NCBI GenBank assembly: GCA_905250025.1
Contig: CAJNOJ010000104.1
Coordinates: 124,001 to 188,000 of the forward strand
DNA from: Adineta ricciae
Taxonomy: Eukaryota; Rotifera; Eurotatoria; Adinetida; Adinetidae
Length of the DNA: 64,000 nucleotides
Direction: 5' to 3'
In this document: piece after piece, positions 13,430-25,221 of the stretch
Layout of the letters: every line of letters begins with the position of its first letter
Position numbering within the stretch: position 1 is the stretch's first letter
Made by a program: the position numbers and the translations under genes
The notes under the pieces: generated by a model
The model's database searches: none
What the model saw: only the letters and a program-made list of their open reading frames with translations
What the model was told of the DNA's origin: nothing

Positions 13430-13895
13430 TTTGTATTCGAACTGATAAAAATCATTTTGTCGCTTCTTCTCTTCTTCGAAGTCTCCGGTGATTTTCGTCT
13501 TTTTTTTTGTCCATTTTAATTTTTTATAGAAAAGCATACGTAGAAATATGCTTAGATATTTGATTGATGAACAGAAAATAGAAATGATAACAGACGATTG
13601 ACTTATCATTCAGATTAGGTTTTCCATTTTCAAATAAATTTACATCTGATGATGATGGAAAATCTGCTTTTTGTTTACTGAGCTTTTGCAAACAAGTCCT
13701 CGCGCTTAATAGATTAGATTATTGATAAGTTTATACAAAAATAAGGATTTATTATTAATTTCAAGGAAATATACATGAACCACTAATACGATACTATTGA
13801 TCACATTTGTTTGATGATAATTGAAGACGACGATCACGTTCAAGATATTGTCTAAATTGTTAAATTCAAGATAATTTTACGGACAAACTATGGTT
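13430..13895. other. Convergent intergenic gap, no gene
   Basis: Lies between the stop codons of the SLC12 gene (plus) and the AMFR-like gene (minus). AT-rich, presumably both 3' untranslated regions. No supported ORF. Confidence 0.5.
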
Positions 13896-16005
13896 TTACC
13901 GTCGCATATGTGAGATCAGCAGTTGCTTGCGATGTTCAAATGGTAAACTAGGATCTAATGGCCATACAAAATTATCCGCATTGTCTTCGGTTGTCTCCAA
14001 TGAATTTAATCTTAAATACATGAATAAATGGAGAAATAGATCAAGAGAATTCTACTTACAATAGATTACGATAAGTTGATTCTGTAGTTTCAAAAGGAAT
14101 TCCAGATGAGACATCGAGTTCCGACGTTGGCTCATTTTCATCTTCACTTTCTTCATCGTCATCTTCTTGTTCTTGCTGTGGTTCGAACTGAATACGTTGT
14201 TCGACGATATTATCAATAGTTGCATCCATTGATTGCGTTTGTTGTAGATTGGCAAGAATAACTTCAAATGGCATTTGCGGAAAGACATGTTGAATACTTT
14301 GAGCCATACTTGTCAGCTGAACGCCAGTCAAACGGGCGCGACCAAACCGAAATGGGAAGTTGTGATTGATCATAATTGAAAAACTTGGCAACCATGACGA
14401 ATATCGATGACCATCAAAACGAAACAGATGATTGCGTCCTCGACGCTGATCAGTCGTGATCGGTAAATCATGATTAATCGAGCCTGTTCGTGAAGCTACC
14501 GCATTTGTGTCTTCCTGCAATGATAATCGACATATTGGACATGATGCATCTTGTTCCAACCAACTGCGAAGACAGTTCTGATGAAATAAATGACCACCTG
14601 AAAATAATTAAAGAAATAGAAAAAAAAAACGATCAATGAAGTCGGAGGGGTCTTACATGGTAAGCAACGAGCTTTATCAAATTGTTCCCAACAAATAGCA
14701 CAGATTTCTTCGGAGCTTGACAAACAATTTTGTTTTCGAGCTTTTTCTTCTAAATCGTGTTTAGTTAATAACGGATACTTCTTTTCCATTCGCGTCATCG
14801 CCAATCGATACGATCGATGCCGTTTCAACCGCTGTGTTAATTCATTAAACAATGGTTTCAATTGCATAAAAAAGATCAGTGACGACATTGACATGAACGT
14901 ATGATGATAAAACAACATTTGTAAATGATAACAAATATCAATAACCAAGGCGGATATATCGAAACTAAATTCTAAATAGTAAAGAATATGCGAACGATAT
15001 TCATTGGTTCGTTGCTGAAGCAAAGCGTATTTAAGTATCAGATAACTTGTATCAAGTGTCAATAAGAGAGTTTCAGCTAACATAAACAGAAAGATTGATA
15101 GTCCACCGTGTTTGAACCCGACGAGGTAGCAAAGACTGAATAAACCAGAACATAAACATAGTAAACAGATCAATAGACAAAGTATACGATTCAATGATTG
15201 TCGAGAAACGGTGATCGAGGTTGAAAACTAAAACAAAACAGAAAGAACATCTACATCCTTCTCAAAGATTCCCGAAAAATTTCATATAGGTCAAAGGTCA
15301 AAACAAGAATTTGGATTCTTTGTCTGAGTGGGTGAGGGTGTATAGTCAGGTGTGGCATAATCACATAAAAAAGGAGATAACGGGTGTGCGAATGAGTTGG
15401 TTGTAATGAAGAAACTTACCAGTTCGAAACGATCTTTAATTAATTGACAAAAAAGAAAAGCGAAAGCCAGTATGAAAAACCAGGATATCCAAATTATGAG
15501 TTCATGTAAATTTTCGAGGCCAAGTACGCCAAAAAGAAAACAAAACTTATAAAATGTATAATTCCAAAATTTATCTTTTATTCTTTGCAATTCTACCGAA
15601 CGTAATTCACCAAAGACAAATCTTTGTAATTGTCGTGCTAATAATGCTGTGAAGCAATAGATCGCATTTACAAATATCTAAATGGTGGAAGACTTTCAAC
15701 AAGAAAATTCAGACATTCGTCGCTCTTACCAGGAGTGAAAGTGATTGCGAGAAGAGAGTTGTCATGAATGTTCGAATATAATTCCAGGAGAATGGTTTCG
15801 AGTCGGTAGCGACGATTGTTTGATTAGCATTTAATATACTATGATTTGTGATATTCGTATCAGCTAAAGAATTGCTCACGTTCGATTGGATCGACTGGTG
15901 AAGATAAAAAACATGGCCAACTAATAATGTACTACTAATTAGCGTATAATACGGAAGCGAGGGTAATGGAATTCGATTGAACGAATGTCGAAGATTGATA
16001 GGCAT
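13896..16005 (-). CDS. AMFR: AMFR/gp78-like ER membrane RING E3 ubiquitin ligase
   Basis: Five exons: complement of join(13896..14010, 14060..14597, 14657..15227, 15420..15677, 15730..16005), 1758 nt, 585 aa. The N-terminal half has several hydrophobic segments (ER multi-pass region). A RING domain follows: CAICWEQFDKARCLPC, then CGHLFHQNCLRSWLEQDASCPIC. Downstream is a CUE ubiquitin-binding domain (VFPQMPFEVILANLQQTQS), then an acidic Glu/Asp-rich linker. Human gp78 has the same order and also a G2BR (E2-binding) and a VCP-interacting motif. Here the chain ends about 60 residues after the CUE with a short basic tail (RKQLLISHMRR), so a classical G2BR is not evident. Family role: ER-associated degradation. 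An upstream in-frame ATG at 16029 would add eight residues. Confidence 0.88.
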
Positions 16006-16770
16006 TATCGAGTGAATTCTTGTGTACAAAGAACTTATTAAGATATTTTCAACATAATATTAGTCTTATGCGCGTAATTCGACGTTAATTACGCTGTTAT
16101 AACAAGCATGACGTAGCTACGGTTTGGTACAGGAAAAGGTGTGTGATAATAAACATAGTGTTCCTTCGTTAGACATCGATAGATTGCAATGGTGCAATAA
16201 AAATCAAAACAACATTGACCGTCGAAAGATGTCTTACTCGGTCGGCAGATGTCTGATAAAAGCAATCGCTATTAACAAGGGAACTTTTCTTCGTATAATA
16301 TATCGTGTGAATATTTATGATCATGCGTGCTTAATATTAATAATGGTATTTAATCTTTTATCGAGATATGAATTATGTAAGGAGCTCTTCTCTTTTCTTT
16401 TCAAGGATGTGTCCACGCGCAATTGGATGGTTTTTCTCTCATTCAGCTGAAACCACATATGAGTTGATAAAATAGAGAATCGAGGTGAAACTGTAGACTT
16501 TGCACTGATAAAGATCGCGCCACTCGTTCTTTCGACCGCAACATAATCATTGTATAGATAGAAAGCTTTGTTTTTCTTTATTTTTCACTTTTGAGCACTC
16601 TGGAATAATCATAAAACAGAACAAAGAGAGAAAAAGAGGAAAAGATGAACGCACATACAGAGTTACAGTAGACAAATAAGAGGAAAAGAGTGACACCTAG
16701 TTGAAAAAAGAAAAGAAAGGACTAAAGATTAAGAAGCTTATCTCTGTATGTCCTTCGAATTGCCAAGTGC
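16006..16770. other. Intergenic gap between AMFR-like and UBA1
   Basis: About 760 bp between the AMFR-like start and the UBA1 stop, both on the minus strand. It holds the AMFR promoter and the UBA1 3' untranslated region. The open frame at 16124-16450 on the plus strand has no supporting motif. Confidence 0.5.
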
Positions 16771-19700
16771 TCATCTAAATGTGTACTTGATATAGGGAAC
16801 ATCTTCTACATCATTTCCTTCGAGGTCATCGCATAACATGTCTAATGTAAGTGAACAAACATGGGCAGGTATCTTGCTTCTGGTCACCGTTTCAAACAGT
16901 TCTGAAATTCTGAAGAAAAAAAAACATACGAAAATGTGAAAAGAGCATTCTGAAGGCAAAGAAATACGCACTTTCGTTTCATATCTTGTGCTTTGCTTTC
17001 CTTGCGCATAAAATGTGGACTATAAATAACGGACATTCCTGCTGAAATCATGTTTGGTACGAGTTTATGTTCGCGCTAGATAACAACAAATGAGAATGTA
17101 GTTTTCCTGTAAGAAGTTTTCATTTACTTTGAAGTATTCAATCAGTTCTTCCAATGTCATATCGCCCTTGACGTCAAATCGATCCCACAAAGTGAAATCT
17201 TTGCCGAGATACTAGAAATCAGAACAGAAGAATGGTTATGAATTTGACAACAGGTTTTCTCACTTTTTGACGTTTTGGTGGAACTGGTTCGGAAAAGCCA
17301 AAGAATGGTAAAGCCAAATTGACGAAAGCATTTCGAAATGATTCGATTCTCTTATGCTTTTGAATGAATTTGTAAACTTCAAGACAAACTAAACCTGTAA
17401 CCATCGCAGTTGTCGTTGCAATAGCTGGAATGATATTTCCAGCAATACGTTTAATTTTGCTACGATCAGCTGTTTGAATTTCATAATTTTCAGCGCGTAG
17501 ATTCGCTGTTGCGGCAATGTAATCCATATGAAAGTTGGTATCATCATCTTTTTCAAATTCATGTGCTCGAATTTTAATATGATTGATATCATCGCGATTG
17601 GGTAACCGTGCAAGGATTAAATCAGCTTCTGATTCACTTGCACCTGGAACTCCTTTACGCATAGCATTCATATTCTTCTGTCGTTCATTTTCAGCTTTTA
17701 ATTGTTCATCATTTTCATGAATGGTAACACCAGATTTGGGCTGAAACTCGGGAACATGAACTTTCGCCACTTCTTGAGCAATAGCTTGTCGATCACGCGA
17801 TCCTTCGATGTGATACATATGTGCTAATAGGTTTGATGCAGCGACAATGAAGTCCAAATGAAGTTTATTGTTGACATCGAACTTCAGCACATGTGGGCAA
17901 CGCTTGTTTCCACTCCAGAAACGGTCACCTTTGCTGGTGATGTGTTCACGTGGAAAATTGTAAAGTAATTGGGCGATTGTATTGTGAAATTGTTGTTCAA
18001 ATAGATTTCGTGACTAGAAAACAGATGTGATGAATTAGTTTTGTGATGGGTAGACAAACGATGAGGATCTTACCCATTTTATGCAATCGGTAAAAGCTTT
18101 TGGACGTTCGGAGCCGAGAATACGTTTGACGTTGTCAATAATTTCATTTTTATCATATTCTGAATGATTTTTAGATGTTCGCTCGGCGAATTCTTTTCCT
18201 GAACGAATGAATTCTTCAGCTTGTTGAGCAGGAATGGTAAAAAGACCAGCGAAATTATCACGCGCCCATTCAATTGTATGTTCAATCAAATTAGGGAAAT
18301 TACGTAATGTACACATTGGTACTGACGGATCAGGTGGATCATTTGTTGATGAATATGATTCCGTGAGGAATGGAACAACAACTTGAACACTGGCCTTTGT
18401 ACCTAATGTGCCACTGTCAACCAATGGTTTTTGATAATAAACACAACGACGGTCGACATATTGACCTGAAAGATAAAAGTCAAATTAATGTGAGTGAACA
18501 TCAATACTCATTTCTATTCATATGCTAATTGACACTTACGGGCTTTGACATTGTCAAGTGCATTGACAACACCGTCTAATCGTTCAAAGAAGTGATCATT
18601 ATAGATGTTTTCGGTTTCAGGTAAAACACCGTCGACATATGCGCGAATATTCATACTTGGATTCATGTGTTTGACCGCTTCGCTTGCCACTTGAGACTTC
18701 ATTTTCTGTGAAAGTCAAACATATATATTAAACTTATGTTTTCTGAATGTGTACTTACTCCGATGTCCCATGAACGGAAGAGAAATTGTCGATTCAAATT
18801 TGATTTCTCAATCGAGTCCATGTCTGTAACATAGATATGACCGCCTTCTCCACATCCCAAGCCCATCATAGCAAAGTTCTTTAACATTTCACAACCGATG
18901 GCACCCGAACCAACCTATGTTGACCGAAGAGAAATATTTTGATATGTAATCAGAAGATAAATCAGTTTTCTCACCACGAAATATTTCGTTTCGCCTAATG
19001 CTTTTTGAAAATCTTCACCAAAGACAATCTCTTGCGAGTAATAGCGCGATTTCTTCGTTGGGAATCTTAGAGATCCTTTGTTCTCGGTTGTTGTTACTGC
19101 TTCGGTTGGTGATTGAAAGACATCTTCTGGTAAACATTCGATCGCATCAAAATAGAAGAATTGTCGGATTGGCATGAATTTTCCTGTCACTGCCTAAACA
19201 TCAATTGTTTTCATTGAGCGAATCAACCGAAATAAATATCGTGTTCTTACTTTCATGGCTTCTTGAGCAGCAATTCCACCAATGACAGCTTGCATTGGAC
19301 ATAAATCACCTGTGCACGTCTTGGCGAATAATTTTATCCAATGTTTATTCAATTCATCGGTTAATGGATTTTCTCGATTTTCTTTGTTCAATGCTTCGGC
19401 TAATTCGTAGAATTTCTCAGCGTCAGCCTAAATGAAATCAATGGATGAATAAGAAAAGGCTCGACATTAGATAACATACATCATTCCATGGTTTTGGTAA
19501 GGAATTGTACTGCTTTTGGTAACGCGGTAAAACTTGAAATGCTAAATGGAGATTGACGGGCATGGACATTTTGGAAAAATCACAAATTAACATTTCAGGC
19601 TCTTGTAAAGATTCCGAAAATGATCTCTAGAATAAATAGTTGGAATATGAGCAGAAGTCGTTTCAGCAAATCGATCTTACAAAATTCACAGATTCTGGTT

Positions 19701-22160
19701 TTTTCACTTCAGTTACTGTTCCACCACTTTCATAGACGCCAAAGTTTCTTGTATCTCCAATAGTGAATGTGAATGGGCCTGAAAAACAAAGATTTAGCTT
19801 TCAAATCAAATGATATCTGTTCAGATGACATACTTGGCACGGCAATTTTGAATTCTCGATCATTGACTTCAGTCATTCCTTTGACACCATGGAAGGTAAC
19901 ATATGAACCATCTTCAAACCCATGTCGTGTATCCGTGGACATAAAAACAGCACCTGATTCATCCTAAATAATCAAACCAGAATTGCAAATATTCTTCTTA
20001 AAGTTCATATTCTATACGATATCGCATCGCTACTTCAAGATCAGTATGTTTTTGACAAGCGGAAGAAGAAAACTACTGAATTTTAATATGCATCAGAGCA
20101 CAGAATGAAAAAGAAAACCTAACCGTCTGTAAATATATCTAGTTCGTCTGAGGGATATTTTGTGGCTGCGTCAAGTATTATGAATCTCAATTTACATCGG
20201 TAACTGTTTGATAAACGATCGAGATCATTTCGAATAGAAGTATACGTACATGGCTTATTTCGGTGACAATTTGCGTTAATGGATTTTCGCCGTTGGTATC
20301 GAGAACATTAAAATTCTTACCGAAATCGCAGAAAATTTGACTAAAATAGCGCACGAATGATAAATATTGACTTGAATGAATCTGATTTCAATCTCACCCA
20401 AATAAGCCTTTCGTATTGGCTACGATGAATTTTATTCCATTGCTGTGACAATAATCACCCAGGCTGACTTGTTCAGCAAAATCGGCATCAGTTAGAACGA
20501 AAACCTAAGAAACATAAGTATGCGTTTGCATAAGGAAAATCCTCGAGACTATCCTTTGACTTACATTGATTTTATTTTCTTGAAGAAAAGTTCCATCAAG
20601 TGGTGCTGACGAGCATGATACGTTGACATAACTATTCAATTCTGATAATTGTTTATTCGCCACACTAGCGCGATTTTGACCAATATCCTTTTCCGAAAAG
20701 TAATACTAAAAAAATAATCAATCGATCATGACAGACACTTCCATACACTCTCGATATTCTATTTACTTGTGACGAAAGATCAGCGTAATCGACTTTATCA
20801 CAATCGTGAATGATGACTGCTTTAGCACCGCCAAGAATGATGTTTTTCGCTATTTCAACACCAAGACCACGCATGCCAGATATAAGAACATGAGCGTTGG
20901 CCAATTGGTGCATGGCTTCCTTGCCCATGACGTACAATTGTCGAGAATAGAGACCTTCATCGATTTCGGGCGTCTTCGACGATGTTGTTGACGTTTGGTG
21001 TTGTAAACCGTCCGCCATTTGATTTGATGTTGCTGCTGTTTGTTGTGTTGCTTGTGAATTATTATTTTCACTGTTCTAAATGGAGAAAGAGAACGTATTG
21101 AAGTAGATATTAGATCAATTCAATGGCGTAAAAAATCCAATAACGAGCGTCACTCGATGTTTGACCTCCATCTCATATGCATACTTGAGCACGTCAAAGC
21201 GCACCAGATGGATAAAGAAAAAAATGGGGAGAAAAGTGACTGTCTGTGTTTACCTTCTACATTCATAATCAACTACTCATTCTACTCTGTGCAAAAAAAC
21301 AGAAATGATGTTGAAAAAGGAATCCCAACGCATGTAAGCAAATATTCTTCTAATGTTTTGAGTGAGTCAGTTATAAAAAGGACAGGCCGTCAAATGAAAG
21401 CTTTACTTAGGCATTTTCTTTTTCTCTCTTTCTTCTATCGTAGAGAGGACAGTATTTGTGGTTCGAAGAAGAAAAAGCCCAGAGTGACGTTGTCGTCTTT
21501 TTTTGCCGTTCTCTTTTCTTTTTCTTTCTGTCTTTCTATCACCTGTTACTAGTAAAGCTATGTAAAGAATGGAAAGAAGAAGAATGGAGGGAGAAAGACG
21601 ACAACAACAACACAGTAAGGCATTTTCTTTCTTCTCAAAAACAGATGTCAGTCAATGTGAGTGAAAGTGTTCGACAGGAGTTAAATATATTCCACTTACA
21701 TGAGAACGTGCGTTGCTAGTATCTATTGTCGATTTAAAACAAAAGTTTGTTCGGAAATAAACCATCTTCTCTGACAAATAGTTATTTTTAGCGCAAAATA
21801 TTCGAATCTTCTAGTAGAAGACTATGATTCATAGAAGGGCTATTACTCTGAAATGAATTGACCGACAGTATAACTTACCCCATTACAATTCATGCTTCCA
21901 TTAGTATGTTCCATAGCTTCACCGAGATTTGCATTATTACCATTTGATGACATATTGATTGTTTCGCTGCCGTTACTAATCAATGATGTTGATGATCTGA
22001 ATTTCTTTGATTTAGGCAGATCAAATGCCTCGCTGCGTCGACAATCGGTATTGTCGTCAGTCAGAAGGTAGTCTTGATCAGGCACTGTATTTGTCGTTGA
22101 AGTTAAGGGTGTTTCGTTTTGAGTCGTTGTAGAGCCTTGTGGCGTGGTAGACATCAGCAA
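16771..22160 (-). CDS. UBA1: Ubiquitin-activating enzyme E1
   Basis: A multi-exon gene covering a full E1. Exon 1 (21879..22160) encodes a Ser/Thr-rich N-tail with a basic KSKKFR patch, possibly nuclear targeting. After an 803-nt intron, exon 2 starts at 21075 in frame and leads into [16 protein letters not shown], the inactive adenylation half. The active adenylation half has [20 protein letters not shown] and [10 protein letters not shown]. The catalytic cysteine lies in MCTLRNFPN, followed by [15 protein letters not shown]. Then come the second catalytic half ([22 protein letters not shown] and the [15 protein letters not shown] stretch) and the C-terminal ubiquitin-fold domain ending VPYIKYTFR, close to the vertebrate VPYVRYTIR end. 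Family role: ATP-dependent activation and thioester loading of ubiquitin for E2 enzymes. All key motifs are intact. Internal introns are about 50-60 nt. Either of the two in-frame ATGs at 22160 and 22154 could be the start. Confidence 0.93.
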
Positions 22161-22974
22161 ATGATGATCAACATGAGACTGTATCGAACTGTATGTATGC
22201 GCGTCTATAAGTGTGTATATATAGGTATTTTTTTCACCGAGAAGATATCTCTATGTAAATAGAATGATCTAAATGAAATAGAAGAACAAAGAACTCTTTT
22301 GATCGAAATCTATAGACAAATATATATATATATATATATATATCTAATCAAATGAATTTAATAAACGGTCTGTCCGAAAGCTCTTTATACTAGTATCTCC
22401 ATAGCCAGCACGTCCATTCGAACAGCAGAGCATATAATACAGAATATGTATTATCTTCGCTCGTTTCTTCCTCTCTCTCGAATGTTGGAATGAGGACGAC
22501 TGGTCGAGTTAATTTTTGTACTCTCCCGTCCGTCCGTCCGTTTCGTATGTTTTTGTGATGACGCCAAAAAAGATGTGAGCATGTATATATACCCTCAATA
22601 GATATGGATTGGTAAAAACTAACTAACGGGTAGTAAAGAAACAGAAGAGAAAATAGGACTACCCAATCGGATGAAAGTCGATGTCCACGAGAAAGGCGTC
22701 GTATAAACAAATTTGCTTCAGTAGAATTGAAGTTTTCCAGCACTCGCATGAAATCCATCGAAAAGAGGCGTGGTATTTTCGATCTAATTAAATTTTTCTG
22801 TTCGACTATGGTTCGAACATTGACAGTGATTGTGGCGCTCGGAGTTTTCCAGCAAATAAACAATTTTGTTTTGTTTTATTTAGAAATTGTTATGTTATTC
22901 ATCGATTCTCATGCAACTTCGTTTGATTTTCTAGATTTTACTAGAAAACAAGTGTCCAGTTAATAAGTCGAATT
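22161..22974. promoter_or_regulatory. Divergent promoter region of UBA1 and the NDUFB6-like gene
   Basis: About 810 bp between head-to-head start codons. It contains a TA microsatellite. Open frames on either strand have no family signal. Confidence 0.45.
22321..22343. repeat. (TA)n microsatellite
   Basis: A pure TA run of about 23 nt in the UBA1 upstream region. Confidence 0.9.
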
Positions 22975-23693
22975 ATGACGGGTCACTCTTCGTGGGAGGA
23001 ACAACGCTATTTGTATCCTCATGATATTCGAGATAAATTTCCAGTATGGGAACGTGAGTTTAGTATTCAACCATTTAAATATGAACGTGCACGTTTACCA
23101 TTTCGAATGAGCAACGAAGAACGTTTATGGCGTAAGCAATGGCTTCAAGATCAACTTTTAGCAGCTGATGAGCCGAAAAACGTTCCGAATTTAAATAAGC
23201 TCCACAAAAATCCCATTCGCTATAGATGGATGGTTTTTTGGGATAGTGTTTTCAACCGATTACGTCCAGTTGTGGTATGTATACATTGACACAGTACTCT
23301 TTGAGGACTAAATCTTTCTATTTCTACACAGGGTAATAATACTGCATCCATCCTTCGCCAAGTCGTTCCTAAGCTCCTTGTCATTCATTTGGGTGTTTGC
23401 AGTTGGATATACATGGCTCTTTATCACAAACAAGTGCGTGTCTTCATACATATATATATCCGATCTGAAAAAATTCGTTTGTGTAGGACTGGGAAAAATG
23501 GGGTGGAGTTCAAATTTATGGTTACAAAGGTTATAATGCTGCTGTAAGTTTGACCTATTATGCTTCTTTTCATTCATCGATCTGATGATTTGCCTAGACT
23601 GTCCAACCATGGAAATCACTCGAGTCAAACGATTATGTCGATCGTGGTTTCAAAGCACGTACAAGCAACCGTTGGTCTGAACACAAATACTAG
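22975..23693 (+). CDS. NDUFB6: Mitochondrial complex I subunit NDUFB6-like
   Basis: Four exons: 22975..23274, 23332..23433, 23487..23543, 23598..23693, 555 nt, 184 aa. The protein starts MTG and has ERLWRKQWLQDQ followed later by an R/W-rich stretch and one membrane segment (LLVIHLGVCSWIYMALYH). This resembles NDUFB6 (MTG start, RRRWLKDQ, then a single TM with a YHY-type end). The C-terminal tail after the TM is short and polar. At 184 aa it is longer than the roughly 128-aa human protein because of an N-terminal Tyr/Arg-rich insert. Family role: accessory subunit of the respiratory complex I membrane arm. First gene of a compact plus-strand group with RPC9 and a LEM protein. Confidence 0.65.
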
Positions 23694-23830
23694 ACATTTT
23701 AATCCTACTACTCTTCAGTTTTTCTTTTTTGTGATCCCTGATCTTTTTTCGGTTGTATATTAGATCGTTTCCCAAGATTTCCTTTCTCCACAAATTAGAG
23801 GAAAAAAACAACATGCTCATGTCTATTGTA

Positions 23831-23831
23831 G
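23831..23831 (+). other. Putative trans-splice acceptor before RPC9
   Basis: A TCTATTGTAG sequence ends here, 40 nt before the RPC9 start codon, in the intergenic gap after the NDUFB6-like gene. It fits a spliced-leader acceptor but could also be a 5' UTR intron end. Confidence 0.35.
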
Positions 23832-23870
23832 ATTTGTCTTTCGAATAAAAAGAATACTTCCGACAAGTTC

Positions 23871-24317
23871 ATGGATTTTCAACGGGATTCAATTCGTCCG
23901 CTGTCGAATTATGAAGTCTATCTTGTGGTAAAGCAAATTCATGATACAAATACTGAACGCGAAAATGGCAAACGAGGAAAGAAAGGACAAAATCGGACAC
24001 TTGAACATTGTAATTTTGGTTTGAATACCGTTACTTACGAAACACTAAAATATCTCGAACAAACGCCGTGTGTCGAACAAAATCCAACGATAATCAGGCA
24101 GTTTTATGACGAAGTGAAAAAATTTGATTTGAAAAAGTCGGAAATACTACAGTTATTTAATTTACGTCCAACAACACCTGTTGAATTACAGTTAATCATT
24201 GAAGATTCGGAAACTCGTTTAACTGAAACGCAAAGTAATGAGTTAGTCGATCTGATACGAACACTCCTCCCGCCTCTCGGAGGCTCGAATTCTTCTAATG
24301 AAATCATGGAATCTTAA
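23871..24317 (+). CDS. CRCP: RNA polymerase III subunit RPC9 (CRCP)
   Basis: Intronless, 148 aa, the usual length for this family. The sequence LSNYEVYLVVKQI near the N-terminus, LNTVTYETLKYLEQTPC in the middle and LLNLRP-type NLRPTTPVELQLIIEDSE followed by RLTETQ match the CRCP/Rpb4-like HRDC-type fold. Family role: with RPC8 it forms the stalk of RNA polymerase III, used in tRNA and 5S transcription initiation. It sits between the NDUFB6-like and small LEM genes on the same strand; the next ATG follows only 54 nt after its stop. Confidence 0.9.
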   Translation: MDFQRDSIRPLSNYEVYLVVKQIHDTNTERENGKRGKKGQNRTLEHCNFGLNTVTYETLKYLEQTPCVEQNPTIIRQFYDEVKKFDLKKSEILQLFNLRPTTPVELQLIIEDSETRLTETQSNELVDLIRTLLPPLGGSNSSNEIMES

Positions 24318-24340
24318 CCATCTGTTTGTTTGTCTGTCTT

Positions 24341-24343
24341 CAG
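24341..24343 (+). other. Putative trans-splice acceptor before the small LEM gene
   Basis: A T-rich tract (TGTTTGTTTGTCTGTCTTCAG) ends in CAG 28 nt upstream of the LEM start codon and just after the RPC9 stop. This is what an internal operon gene processed by spliced-leader addition would show. Confidence 0.45.
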
Positions 24344-24371
24344 ATTTTGTTTTCCTTTAATAAATACACAA

Positions 24372-24891
24372 ATGTCGACTAAACACGAATTGCAATTAAT
24401 GATGAAAACGTATGGTTATGACCTGAATACGTTCACTTCGAAAGAAACACTGATGAATCTGTTACATCTCCATTCAAAAGTAATTTCTCACATACGAATG
24501 TCAAAGATCTATTTACTTCCTTTAGGCTCTAGACAAAGGAATTGATGTTCCGAAAATGAATGATCATGAACTTCGTCGTAGCTTAAACGAACACAATATT
24601 GTCGCTGGTCCTGTCATAGGTAAACAATTTCTTCTGAATCAAACGTATACTAATATACTTAAAATAGGTCATACACGTGCGATCTATCAACGCAAACTTC
24701 TGGAAGCTATAACAAACGAAAATAGTGAAGGTAAGTTGAATGAAAGAGAAGAATTGTGAAAGAAAATCTTGATTTATACAGGTGCGGATGATGATACCGA
24801 AGATGCCGATGATGATTTTCATACACCACCGATTCCTGAAGATGGGATTGTTACGCGAAGTGGTAAAACACTGTTTCCTAGTGCCCAATAA
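24372..24891 (+). CDS. Small soluble LEM-domain protein
   Basis: Four exons: 24372..24479, 24526..24619, 24668..24730, 24782..24891, 375 nt, 124 aa. A LEM-type helical domain is visible: MNDHELRRSLNEHNIVAGP, then HTRAIYQRKLLEA, which is the LEM motif of emerin, LAP2 and MAN1 (BAF binding). It is preceded by about 45 residues with a weaker helical module. The tail is short and acidic (DDDTEDADDD). There is no membrane segment, unlike the paralogue at 25222-26492. The first and third exons (108 and 63 nt) have exactly the same lengths as in that paralogue. Likely role: chromatin or nuclear-envelope association through BAF; inferred. Confidence 0.85.
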
Positions 24892-25221
24892 ATCTTTCTT
24901 GATTGTCTCGTCGAATTTCTGACTTCTCTCTCACGTGGAACCGACGTTTTCTGAACAGATATTTTGTTTACGTCAATCTTTTCATCGATATTTTGCTAAT
25001 AAACAATAACAGTAAAATATTCTTCAAATTTTTCGTTATTTTATTCTTCAAGTACAAAAAATAACCCACGTAGACATTATGAAATACAAGAGAGAAAATA
25101 AAGAGTGCACATAGGATCTCAAATGATCAGATAATTACATCGAAAGGATTGTCTGATAAACGAAGTAAAGATATTCTTATAAAAAAATAATCAGCTCCTT
25201 GTTCCTACATAATAGTTGCAT

